A stretch of DNA of 64,000 nucleotides from Comamonas terrae (GTDB taxonomy: Bacteria > Pseudomonadota > Gammaproteobacteria > Burkholderiales > Burkholderiaceae_C): positions 62,001 to 126,000 of the forward strand of contig NZ_BCNT01000009.1 in assembly GCF_001544075.1 (NCBI RefSeq), written 5' to 3'. Below the pieces are notes generated by a model. The model worked only from the letters and a program-made list of their open reading frames with translations, was not told the origin of the DNA and searched no databases. Positions 24,707 to 32,838 of the stretch are shown piece after piece; the first letter of the stretch is position 1, and each line of letters opens with the position of its first letter. The translations under genes and the position numbers were made by a program.

Positions 24707-25790
24707 CAATCGCAGCTTGCCTGCCCCCATGAGCCATATGGCATCGCTACCATGGCTGCAACCCCGGAGAATCGGTGTTTTCCGCGCATTGATGCTGGGA
24801 GACATGCTGTGTGCAACACCTGCCTTGCGGGCACTGCGTTCGGCATGGCCCGAGGCCCACATCACGCTGATAGGCTTGCCCTGGGCTGCAGGCTTGGCGC
24901 AGCGCCTGGCATCCATTGACGACTTCCTGGCCTTTCCAGGCTGGCCGGGCCTGCCGGAACTCCGGGCCCCGGCACCCGAGCAAATGCGAAGCTTCATGGG
25001 CCAGGTCCGGAGGCGCCATTTCGATCTAGCCATCCAGCTGCATGGATCGGGGCAGTTGACCAATGCGCTCGTGGCCAGTTTCGGAGCCGAATGCAATGCG
25101 GGTTTTGGAGACGAGAAAACCGGCTTTCCTGCTGCAGACGCATCGCGCTTCGTCCCATGGCCCGAACGGGGCAACGAGATATTGAGGCTCTTGCAACTTA
25201 CCGACCATCTCGGCCTGCCGCGTCGCGGAGTGGAGCTGGACCTGCCCTTGACGCTGGAAGACTATCGGCGTGCTGACGCCTTGGTCTCCAGAAAGAAGCC
25301 GTATGCCATAGTCCACGCAGGATCACAGCTGCCGTCCCGGCGCTGGCCGCCCCAGCGTTTTGCGGCAGTAGCAGACCGGCTTGCGGCCACCGGTCTGACC
25401 GTCGTGCTGACCGGCACGGCCTCGGAAAAATTGCTGGTGGATTCGGTCGCTTCGGCGATGGCGCACCGGCCCCTCGATCTCTGTGGCGAAACGGACCTGT
25501 GGACCCTGGGTGCCTTGCTGGCTTCGGCCCAGGTGCTGCTTTGCAACGACACCGGCTTGTCGCACATGGCTGCGGCCTTGGGGGTGCCCAGCGTCATCAC
25601 GGCGTGTGGCAGCGAGATCGAGCGCTGGGCTCCGCTCAACAGGCACAAGCATCGCGTCCTGTCGCATGAGGTGGCGTGCCGGCCCTGTGCACACAGGGAG
25701 TGTCCACTGGATCACCAGTGTGCGAAGGGACTGCCCGTGAAATTGGTCACGGAGGCGGTTATCCAAATGGCAAACGGAGAGGTTGCATGA
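24687..25790 (+). CDS. Glycosyltransferase family 9 (heptosyltransferase-like)
   Basis: The 367-residue family 9 glycosyltransferase probably uses ADP-heptose. It shows the N-terminal IGVFRALMLGDMLCATPALRA segment and the C-terminal LLCNDTGLSHMAAALGVPSV segment, plus the terminal Cys cluster (CRPCAHRECPLDHQC) also seen in the copy at 8.5 kb. It starts within the last 20 bases of gmhB; ATG at 24729 is an alternative start. Pairing with gmhB in one operon supports heptose transfer. Confidence 0.87.
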   Translation: MDTLRADNRSLPAPMSHMASLPWLQPRRIGVFRALMLGDMLCATPALRALRSAWPEAHITLIGLPWAAGLAQRLASIDDFLAFPGWPGLPELRAPAPEQMRSFMGQVRRRHFDLAIQLHGSGQLTNALVASFGAECNAGFGDEKTGFPAADASRFVPWPERGNEILRLLQLTDHLGLPRRGVELDLPLTLEDYRRADALVSRKKPYAIVHAGSQLPSRRWPPQRFAAVADRLAATGLTVVLTGTASEKLLVDSVASAMAHRPLDLCGETDLWTLGALLASAQVLLCNDTGLSHMAAALGVPSVITACGSEIERWAPLNRHKHRVLSHEVACRPCAHRECPLDHQCAKGLPVKLVTEAVIQMANGEVA

Positions 25791-26755
25791 ACGAGCGCAT
25801 GGCCCAGTCCCGCAGACGCCTGAACATTCTGACCTGGCATGTCCATGGCAACTACCTGTACAACCTCACCCAGGCGCCCCACGACTTCTGGCTGGTGGTG
25901 GATGCCGAGCGCTCCACGCATCGCACCGGACGCAACGGCTCCCTCCCCTGGGGGCCGAATGTGCATGAGGTGCGGGTGGAGGAGCTCAGGAGCATGCGCT
26001 TCGACCTGGTGCTTTACCAGTCCAGGCAGGCATGGGAATATGATCGCCTGGAACTGCTGTCCGAGCAGCAGCGGACCTTGCCGCGGATCGTGCTCGAACA
26101 TGACCCGCCGCAGGAGAGCCCCAGCAATACGCGCCATTGGTGCAACGATCCGCATGCCTTGCTCGTGCATGTGACGCCTTATAACGCTTTGATGTGGGAC
26201 AACGGAAATACTCCGGTCCGGATCATCGAGCATGGGGTTGTCCTCCTGGGACAGGCGCCCTGGTCCGGAGAAATACCTCAGGGTCTGGTAGTCGTCAATA
26301 ACATCCAGCGGCGAGGCCGGCGCCTGGGACTGGATATCTGGAGACGGATGTCTGACGAAATTCCCTTGTGTCTGGTCGGCATGGGAAGCGTGGAGGCCGG
26401 CGGAATGGGGGAGATACCCCAGCAGGAACTCCCCCAGTTGATGGCGAGGCACCGTTTCTTTTTCAATCCCATACGCCATACCAGCCTGGGCCTGGCTGTG
26501 ATTGAGGCGATGATGGTGGGGCTGCCCGTGGTCGGTCTGGCAACCACCGAGCTGGTGACAGTGATCGACAGCGGGCGCAACGGCTTTATCGACACACGTC
26601 TTGAGCGCCTGAGCGCAGCCATGCGCCAATTGATCAAGGAGCCCGGCCTTGCAAGGGAATGGGGAGAGGCGGGGCGCCTTACTGCAATGGAGCGTTTCTC
26701 CATCGATCGTTTCGTCGAGGACTGGAACCGAGCATTCCATCTCGTGACCAGCTGA
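25787..26755 (+). CDS. Glycosyltransferase (GT-B fold)
   Basis: The 322-residue putative glycosyltransferase opens with LNILTWHVHGNYLYNL, a form common in family 4-like enzymes. The C-terminal domain has HTSLGLAVIEAMMVGLPVVG, the acidic nucleotide-sugar-binding loop. It overlaps the preceding gene by four bases (ATGA) and closes the operon. A hairpin 10 bases after the stop separates it from the convergent regulator gene. Donor and acceptor are unknown. Confidence 0.82.
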   Translation: MNERMAQSRRRLNILTWHVHGNYLYNLTQAPHDFWLVVDAERSTHRTGRNGSLPWGPNVHEVRVEELRSMRFDLVLYQSRQAWEYDRLELLSEQQRTLPRIVLEHDPPQESPSNTRHWCNDPHALLVHVTPYNALMWDNGNTPVRIIEHGVVLLGQAPWSGEIPQGLVVVNNIQRRGRRLGLDIWRRMSDEIPLCLVGMGSVEAGGMGEIPQQELPQLMARHRFFFNPIRHTSLGLAVIEAMMVGLPVVGLATTELVTVIDSGRNGFIDTRLERLSAAMRQLIKEPGLAREWGEAGRLTAMERFSIDRFVEDWNRAFHLVTS

Positions 26756-26764
26756 AGCAGGGCA

Positions 26765-26792
26765 GCGGAAGGCGCGTGGCGCGCCCTTCCGC
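26765..26792. terminator. Bidirectional hairpin after the glycosyltransferase operon
   Basis: GCGGAAGG-CGCG (26765-26776) pairs with CGCGCCCTTCCGC (26780-26792) with one bulged base. It lies between convergent genes and ends two bases before the regulator stop. Confidence 0.7.
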
Positions 26793-26793
26793 C

Positions 26794-28257
26794 TCATCCA
26801 GAATCCCGCGCCTGCTTGTCTTGCGCTCCATTGGCATAGTCCTTCAGACGGTTGTAGAGCGTCTTGAGGCTGATTCCCAGTACGGCTGCCGTCCGCTCCT
26901 TCTGGTACATGCATTGCTTGAGCGTGGCCTGGATCAGCAGACGCTCGGCCTGCGCCATCGACAGGCCGATGGGAAGATTCAGCGTATCCTCGTCCCCGCC
27001 CATCAAGGGCTGGGGGGGCCGTATGGACTCCGGAGCTCGTTCCACCAGGTCGTTCTGCAATGGCAAGGCAAGCCTGTCGGCATGCGCGGGCGTGCTGTCG
27101 TTGCGAGGCAGCCACTCGCTGCCGATTTCATCTGTGGTGGCCATGACGTAGGCGCGTTGCACGGCGTTGCGCAGCTCGCGTACATTGCCCGGCCAGCGGT
27201 ATTCGCACAGCTGCTGCAGGGCATCGGCATTGAAGGTCTTGAGCTGTCCTTCGCGTTCGGAAATGGCTTGCAGAAAATGCTCGGCCAGAAGCGGGACATC
27301 CGAGAGCCGTTCACGCAACGGCGGCAGCTCTATGGGAAAAACATTCAGGCGGTAGAGCAGGTCTTCGCGCAGTTTTCCTTCGGTAACCGCTTCCGTGGGC
27401 TGCCGGTTGGTAGCTGCGACGATGCGCACATCCGTTTCCTGGCTCTGAGTGGATCCCACACGCATGAAGCGGCCGGTTTCAAGAACGCGCAGGAGCTTGA
27501 CCTGCAGTTCGAGAGGCATTTCGGTGACTTCATCGAGGAACAGCGTTCCGCCTGCTGCGCGTTCGAAAAAGCCCTGATGCTGCCGCTCCGCCCCGGTGAA
27601 GCTGCCTTTTTCGTGGCCGAATATCTCGCTTTCAATCAGATTGGGAGAGATTGCGCCGCAGTTGACTGCAAGAAATGGCTTGGAACGCCTTGCGCTGAGG
27701 TCGTGAAGAGTCTGTGCAACGACTTCCTTGCCGGTTCCGCTTTCGCCCGTGATGAGCACCGTGACAGAGGTTGCCGCCACGCGGCCGATCTGTTCATAGA
27801 CGCGCTGCATGGCCGCAGAACGACCCCACAGCCTGCCAAAGCGGCCATTCTTGGCATTGTTTTCGAGCGCCGGGCATTGACTTTTCGAAGAGGAAAAAGG
27901 AGTGGCCTGGGTGAACTGGGAAAGAATGTTTTCGAGGCGCTGGAGGCCGACTGGCTTGACCAGGTAATCCATGGCGCCCTGCCTGAGTGCCTCGATGGAG
28001 GAATCAAGGCTGGCATGCCCGGTAACCAGAACCACCTTGGACTCATCGGAGACATTAGGGTCGGCAAACAGCTCCATGCCATTGCCATCGGGAAGCTGTA
28101 GGTCAAGCAAGACCAGGTTGGGTGGCTGCATCGCAATTTGTCTGCGTGCATCGCGAAGAGTGTGAGCCATAGCGATGGAGAAGCGTTCCACTCCTATTAA
28201 CTCACGCATGGTGGTGGCGGAGTCGATGTCATCATCAACAATCAGCACATGGTTCAT
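26794..28257 (-). CDS. NtrC-family sigma-54-dependent response regulator
   Basis: This is an enhancer-binding activator that opens sigma-54 promoters. The 487-residue protein has a receiver domain (VLIVDDDID at the N-terminus, phospho-acceptor D52 in LLDLQLPDGNG). The AAA+ domain has Walker A GESGTGKE (about 169-176), the sigma-54 contact loop GSFTGA (about 218-223, Ser for the usual Ala) and GGTLFLDEV. A C-terminal Fis-type helix-turn-helix ends in GISLKTLYNRLKDY. GGAG lies eight bases upstream of the ATG. No sigma-54 element precedes it. With rpoN 9 kb away and many sigma-54-like promoters around, it is the natural candidate activator. Confidence 0.93.
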   Translation of the reverse strand: MNHVLIVDDDIDSATTMRELIGVERFSIAMAHTLRDARRQIAMQPPNLVLLDLQLPDGNGMELFADPNVSDESKVVLVTGHASLDSSIEALRQGAMDYLVKPVGLQRLENILSQFTQATPFSSSKSQCPALENNAKNGRFGRLWGRSAAMQRVYEQIGRVAATSVTVLITGESGTGKEVVAQTLHDLSARRSKPFLAVNCGAISPNLIESEIFGHEKGSFTGAERQHQGFFERAAGGTLFLDEVTEMPLELQVKLLRVLETGRFMRVGSTQSQETDVRIVAATNRQPTEAVTEGKLREDLLYRLNVFPIELPPLRERLSDVPLLAEHFLQAISEREGQLKTFNADALQQLCEYRWPGNVRELRNAVQRAYVMATTDEIGSEWLPRNDSTPAHADRLALPLQNDLVERAPESIRPPQPLMGGDEDTLNLPIGLSMAQAERLLIQATLKQCMYQKERTAAVLGISLKTLYNRLKDYANGAQDKQARDSG

Positions 28258-28352
28258 TTCATGATCTCCACATCTCCTGAAAACTGCTGGTGACAAGCGA
28301 CCATCATGGCACCAATTTAGTGCGGGTACTGTATGCGTATGTATCGCAGTCT

Positions 28353-28368
28353 TGGCGCGCTGTTTGCC
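28353..28368 (+). promoter_or_regulatory. Putative sigma-54 promoter of the small membrane protein gene
   Basis: TGGCGCGCTGTTTGCC differs from the consensus TGGCACG-N4-TTGC at one position. Predicted start is about 28379, 23 bases before the ATG at 28402. One of the strongest sites. Confidence 0.68.
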
Positions 28369-28401
28369 GGAAATGGCTTTCCAAGCAAGGAGGCGATTTT
28401 T

Positions 28402-28647
28402 ATGAACTATGTATATCCCGCAGCTGCCTTGAATATGCTGGGGCGATTGGTTCCTCAAGGGCGTATGCGCACAATGGCCCTTGTATTCACGCTGGGCTTT
28501 CTGGTGGCCAAGAGTTGTGCACGCTGTGCAGCGGTACATAAAAGAAGAGCGGAGGAACGCTCCAGCGCCCAGCCTGGAGATCTACAGCAATGGGAAGGGG
28601 AAGGCGGACAGAATGAGCCGCCGGTGGAAGGTGGCATCTTGGAGTGA
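28402..28647 (+). CDS. Small membrane protein of unknown function
   Basis: The 81-residue protein has one membrane segment (residues about 22-42, MRTMALVFTLGFLVAKSC) and a charged, Glu/Gln-rich tail. No family is recognised. It is supported as a real gene by a near-perfect ribosome-binding site (AAGGAGG, eight bases before the ATG) and a strong sigma-54-like promoter at the usual distance. It diverges from the sigma-54 activator gene at 28257. Confidence 0.7.
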   Translation: MNYVYPAAALNMLGRLVPQGRMRTMALVFTLGFLVAKSCARCAAVHKRRAEERSSAQPGDLQQWEGEGGQNEPPVEGGILE

Positions 28648-28716
28648 TGGCTGGCAGCCGGCCGTGCCGGTTGCCATGCAAGCCCAGCCGGCTGCAGTTC
28701 GAGGCAATCGGCGGGT

Positions 28717-29658
28717 TCAGGAGGCGGCTGCCAGCGCAGCCGCCTGGGCTTTCTGGATTTCGGTACGGGTCACCGCCGCGGTTCCGAACTTTGCAACGGC
28801 CAGGCCAGCAGCGAGGTTGGCATGGTGCATGGCTTCGTGCAGAGAGTTCCCGGAAGCGAGATAGGACGCCAGGGCTGCCAGCACGGTATCTCCTGCACCG
28901 CTGACATCGAAAACCTCGCGCGCAGCCGTCGGTACATGCACGGCAGGCCTGTCGGCACTGAACAAGGACATGCCGCGCTCGCCCCGGGTCACCAGGAGGT
29001 GCTGTATATCCAGGCGTGCGCGAAGCGAGGTCATCGCGCCTGCAAAGCCTTCTTCATCGTCCCAGGAGCCTACGACGGCTGCCGCTTCCTTCTCGTTAGG
29101 CTTGAGCAACCAGGCGCCCCGGTAGCGATCGAAGTCGATGCCTTTGGGGTCGACCATCACATGGCAGCGATGCTGGCGGGCGCGTTCGATGAGGCGTTCG
29201 CAGTGCGCGAGCGCACCTTTTTGATAGTCGCTCAATATGACCCAGGGATGCTCCGGCAACAAGCCCTCTACCAGGTCCTCGAGTGACTGGACCGCATCGG
29301 AAGGCGGCGGATGTTCGATATCAATGCGCAGCATCTGATGCCGGCGGCACACCGTGCGTATCTTCTGGGTCGTCGTCACGGCTGCCGAGCGGACGGCATG
29401 CAGTTGCACGCCCTGCGCCTCCATCGTGTGCGCAAGGCTGTCTCCCGCTTCATCGCGGCCCAGCAGCGTAGCCAGGGTCGTGAAGCTGCCCAGCGCGAGC
29501 AGATTGACGGCCACATTGGCAGCACCGCCCGGACGCTGCCATTCGTTGGCGAACTTCAGTACCGGGACGGGAGCTTCGGGAGAAATGCGCTCCACATTTC
29601 CTTCCCAATAGCGGTCGAGCATGCTGTCGCCTACGACGAGGACCTGATCATTTTGCAT
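28717..29658 (-). CDS. hldA: D-glycero-beta-D-manno-heptose-7-phosphate kinase (PfkB family)
   Basis: It phosphorylates heptose 7-phosphate to the 1,7-bisphosphate. The 313-residue ribokinase-family protein has VLVVGDSMLDRYWEGNVERI at the N-terminus, the RPGGAANVAVNL loop, and the anion-hole motif FDVSGAGDTVLAAL with catalytic Asp. It matches the N-terminal half of bifunctional HldE; the adenylyltransferase half is the separate hldC gene 20 kb away. AAGGA lies six bases before the ATG. The preceding small gene ends nine bases upstream, so both are probably one transcript. Other PfkB sugar kinases are the alternative. Confidence 0.9.
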   Translation of the reverse strand: MQNDQVLVVGDSMLDRYWEGNVERISPEAPVPVLKFANEWQRPGGAANVAVNLLALGSFTTLATLLGRDEAGDSLAHTMEAQGVQLHAVRSAAVTTTQKIRTVCRRHQMLRIDIEHPPPSDAVQSLEDLVEGLLPEHPWVILSDYQKGALAHCERLIERARQHRCHVMVDPKGIDFDRYRGAWLLKPNEKEAAAVVGSWDDEEGFAGAMTSLRARLDIQHLLVTRGERGMSLFSADRPAVHVPTAAREVFDVSGAGDTVLAALASYLASGNSLHEAMHHANLAAGLAVAKFGTAAVTRTEIQKAQAAALAAAS

Positions 29659-29667
29659 GCAGAATCC

Positions 29668-29862
29668 TTATTTGAAAGAAGCCGAGGAGGCCATGTGCGG
29701 GCAGGGCTCATGCCCGCAAGCAGGCTTGTGTCCTGCTGCGTTTATCGGAATGGAGACTGGCGGCGGGCTGCTTGGATGATCCAGCGAAGAATGTGGGGCG
29801 GAACCGGCTTTTTCACATTGAGGGCATTGTCTGCATGCACGGTCTTCAGGTATGGATGGCAT
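29668..29862 (-). CDS. Small cysteine/histidine-rich protein
   Basis: The 64-residue protein has five cysteines and five histidines, including CRQCPQC (residues 10-16) and HKPACGHEPCPH near the C-terminus, which suggests metal binding. No family is recognised. Support for the gene is GGAG five bases before the ATG, a sigma-54-like promoter with predicted start 22 bases upstream, and a nine-base gap to hldA. It could be a small regulator or metal carrier linked to the heptose pathway, but nothing in the sequence proves it. Confidence 0.5.
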   Translation of the reverse strand: MPSIPEDRACRQCPQCEKAGSAPHSSLDHPSSPPPVSIPINAAGHKPACGHEPCPHMASSASFK

Positions 29863-29894
29863 AAGTTCTCCAACGGGAAGTTATGCCGATGCAT

Positions 29895-29910
29895 GGCAAA
29901 AAATGTTCCA
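29895..29910 (-). promoter_or_regulatory. Putative sigma-54 promoter of the small gene and hldA
   Basis: Minus strand reads TGGAACATTTTTTGCC: TGG, A5, C6 and TTGC match. Predicted start is about 29884. Confidence 0.58.
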
Positions 29911-29957
29911 GGGAATTTGCTGGCACATTCGAGAGGTCCGCTATGAATACGGTTGCT

Positions 29958-32666
29958 TCAGCGGAGTGGGGAGGGAGGGGCAGAAGCATCCTGCAGGCTA
30001 TGCTTTTTCAAAAGCTGGCTGATTTGCTTGGGGCTCACCGGCTTGGTCAGGTGGTGATCAAAACCGGCCTTCAAGGACGCCTGCCGATCCTGGCTCTGAC
30101 CCCAGCCCGTCAAGGCCAGCAGCAGTGTGCTGGACCCTTCGGCGCTGGCCCTGATCTGGCGCGCAACTTCATAGCCGGTCATCTTGGGCATGCCGATATC
30201 CAGCAGGCAGACATCGGGGTGCTGTTCATGCCAGATTCTCAAGGCATTTTCGCCATCATGTGCATGGTGTACTTCATGCCCTTCGGCAATGAGCAATGCT
30301 CCCAGGGTTTCCAGAGCATCCTGATTGTCATCAGCAATCAGTATCTTTCGCGAAGGTGTCTCAAAAGGAGTCTCCTCTTCAAACCTCGTGATCGGACTGA
30401 GTGACTGGATATCGCTCTTGACGGGCAGTTTCAAGGTGAAGGTGCTGCCTTTTCCCAGACCTGCACTGTGTGCGGAGATCGAGCCACCGTGCAGCTCTAT
30501 CAATCCCTTGGACAGAGCAAGACCTATTCCCAGCCCGCCTCCAATTCTGTCTTCCGTATGGTGAAGCTGTGTAAACATATGGAATACCTCGGAGACGGAC
30601 TCCGAAGGAATCCCGATGCCGTTGTCGCTCACTTCGATGATCAGTTCATCGGCATGAATACGGGTCTGCAGAATGATATTTCCACCGGAGTCGGTATATT
30701 TGGCCGCATTGTTGAGTAGGTTGGCAATGACCTGCGCAATGCGCAATGTGTCGACTTCAAGCACCACTGACGGGGCATTGTTATGGACTGCCAGATGGTG
30801 GCTTTTCGCTTCGATATTGGGCAGTGCCGTCTCGACCGCGGAAGCCACGATGTCGCTGACGCTGGAAAGGGTCTTCTTCAGCGTCAGGGTCCCGCGGCTG
30901 ATACGCGGAACATCCAGCAGGTCGTCCAGAAGTGCCCCCATGCGTTTTACCTGCCGGTCTATGACTGCGCTGGCCCATTGCCGTTGCGTATCCGTGACCG
31001 GGGCTGCCACCAGCAGCTGGGCCGCCTGCTGGATGGGCGCCAGCGGATTTCTCAGCTCGTGCGCCAAGGTGGCCAGAAATTCATCCTTGCGTTTATCGCT
31101 ATGGCGCAGCAGCTGTTCGTTTCGGATGCGCTCCGATATGTCGGCGAACCATATTGCAATGCCTCCGTGTATCGGAGACGCGATGCAGTGGAACCAGCGC
31201 GTTTTTTCGCCCTGTACATAAGCCGTGTCGAATTCGCTGGTGCGCTGGGTCTCGATGACCTTGATGCAATGGTAGAACTCGGGACTGCCGGCCGACATGT
31301 ACGAAAGGGTCTCGAGGACTTCGTGCTTCATCAGTTCGCTGGGAAGCTGGCCGAATGCTCTTGCTGCAGCGCGATTGATGTATTTCCAGCGGAAATTGAC
31401 GATCTCACGCTTTTTGCGAACGGGCTCGAGAATGATGAAAGGAGCTCCCGATGCATCGAGCACGGCTTCAAAGCGTCCCTGGGAATCCTCCAGATCCTTT
31501 TGAGCCCGATCTCTTTCTATGAACAGAACGGCTTTGCGCGCACAAATATCTGCGAGCGTGCATTCGCGCAGAGTAGGGCGTCGGGGATCGGGAAGGAAAA
31601 TGGATAATGTGCCCAGCACTTCGCCTTGATGGCTGATGAGCGGAGTGCAATGGATTGCGCGAAATCCCAGGGACAGTGCGATATCTCTGCAGGCATGGAA
31701 CTGCGAACTGCTTTCCGTGTCTTCGATGATGATCCGGCTTTTTTCCAGGCAGGCATCTATGCATGCATTGGTGCCACCGAATCTGGATACCTGGGATAAA
31801 AGCTTGAGATCTATGCCGACATTTGCCCCTATTTTTAATTGGTTCTTTCTGATGTCATAAAGCGAGATCAAACCCATGGCTGCGCCATGAAACTGGACCA
31901 AAGTGCTTAATATCGTCTTCAACTGTGTTTTAAGATCCGGTATTTCCAGAAGCTGTGTGCTGAGTTCATGCAGATGGCCCAAGTCACTCAATTGCTGGTT
32001 CAGCTTGTGTTGGGTCGATATCAGCTGGCTGTCGATCACCTTGCGCTCGGTGATATCCAGGCATGCACCATACAGGCGGATTGGATAGCCCTTGCTGCGC
32101 TCTATCCTGGCCCGTATCAATAATCCTGTATTTCCATGATCGGCTGCCGGTATGGAGGTTTCATGCTCATAGGCAATGCGTCCTTCCGCTGCCTTGATCC
32201 AGAAAAAGGCAATGCATTCATTGAGAAAATTCTCTGGCAGATATTGCTGAATCGCCGAGAAATTTATATCCTGTGCAGTTACTGGAATGCCAAATAAATT
32301 CAAAAGTGCAGGGGAAGCGAAGACAGTTTGTTTTCGCAAGTCGATATCGAAAACTCCAATTCCCGTACCTTCCGTGACAAGCGCGAGGCGTTCTTCGACG
32401 ACTTTTGTATGAAATTTCTCCTTGTAAAAAAAACGGCTCAGGTAAAGCAGAAGAAATCCCATGCCGAGAAAAATAAAAGGCAGTAAACGGTGGAGAAAAT
32501 CGTGGGTATGGAACCAGGCCAAAGCTATTCCAGAGACCAGACCCACAGCCAGCAGGCCCATTCCCAGCCATTTGCCTCCCAAGCTAAGGGAAAGAACCGA
32601 GGAACCGGCTTCCGGGCCCAGAAGCCGTGCCCGCACATTGCTCCATCTCTTTGATTTGGGTTTCAT
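29958..32666 (-). CDS. Hybrid sensor histidine kinase (PAS-GAF-PAS-HisKA-HATPase-REC)
   Basis: The 902-residue membrane sensor kinase has two N-terminal membrane segments (about residues 28-48 and 58-78). PAS (about 95-205), GAF (about 240-385) and a second PAS (about 400-515) domains follow. The phospho-acceptor helix has LAHELRNPL with H536. The ATPase domain is intact (N-box NLLNNAAKYT, DNGIGIP, GGLGIGLAL). A C-terminal receiver has ILIADDNQ and D823 in LLDIGMPKMTGYE. The ATG at 32666 is preferred over a TTG nine bases earlier. It is the only complete kinase in the block, so it may feed the nearby response regulator and receiver domains. Confidence 0.9.
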   Translation of the reverse strand: MKPKSKRWSNVRARLLGPEAGSSVLSLSLGGKWLGMGLLAVGLVSGIALAWFHTHDFLHRLLPFIFLGMGFLLLYLSRFFYKEKFHTKVVEERLALVTEGTGIGVFDIDLRKQTVFASPALLNLFGIPVTAQDINFSAIQQYLPENFLNECIAFFWIKAAEGRIAYEHETSIPAADHGNTGLLIRARIERSKGYPIRLYGACLDITERKVIDSQLISTQHKLNQQLSDLGHLHELSTQLLEIPDLKTQLKTILSTLVQFHGAAMGLISLYDIRKNQLKIGANVGIDLKLLSQVSRFGGTNACIDACLEKSRIIIEDTESSSQFHACRDIALSLGFRAIHCTPLISHQGEVLGTLSIFLPDPRRPTLRECTLADICARKAVLFIERDRAQKDLEDSQGRFEAVLDASGAPFIILEPVRKKREIVNFRWKYINRAAARAFGQLPSELMKHEVLETLSYMSAGSPEFYHCIKVIETQRTSEFDTAYVQGEKTRWFHCIASPIHGGIAIWFADISERIRNEQLLRHSDKRKDEFLATLAHELRNPLAPIQQAAQLLVAAPVTDTQRQWASAVIDRQVKRMGALLDDLLDVPRISRGTLTLKKTLSSVSDIVASAVETALPNIEAKSHHLAVHNNAPSVVLEVDTLRIAQVIANLLNNAAKYTDSGGNIILQTRIHADELIIEVSDNGIGIPSESVSEVFHMFTQLHHTEDRIGGGLGIGLALSKGLIELHGGSISAHSAGLGKGSTFTLKLPVKSDIQSLSPITRFEEETPFETPSRKILIADDNQDALETLGALLIAEGHEVHHAHDGENALRIWHEQHPDVCLLDIGMPKMTGYEVARQIRASAEGSSTLLLALTGWGQSQDRQASLKAGFDHHLTKPVSPKQISQLLKKHSLQDASAPPSPLR

Positions 32667-32838
32667 CGAAGTCAAATGTAAGAGCGTATACGCTCGGTAA
32701 ATTTTTTGTAATCGTTATACCTTATTTTTGACGTTCCCAAGCAAGTGTGTTATTGCATTTGAATGCAATTTAATAAGAAAAATTACAATTTTTCTTAAAA
32801 AAAATCAATGAGTGAAGTGGACTTACGAGGAATAATTT
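32667..32838. other. AT-rich intergenic region with two perfect inverted repeats
   Basis: This gap between the hybrid kinase and topoisomerase genes is far more AT-rich than its surroundings. ATTGCATT-TG-AATGCAAT (32752-32769) is a perfect palindrome of operator type. AAGAAAAATT-AC-AATTTTTCTT (32775-32796) is a second. They may be regulator or nucleoid-protein sites for the kinase promoter; no sigma-54 element was found here. Confidence 0.6.

Noticed and set aside
28313-28330. TGGCACCAATTTAGTGC as a promoter for the small membrane gene
   Set aside because: The spacing from GG to GC is two bases too long; the element at 28353 fits exactly.
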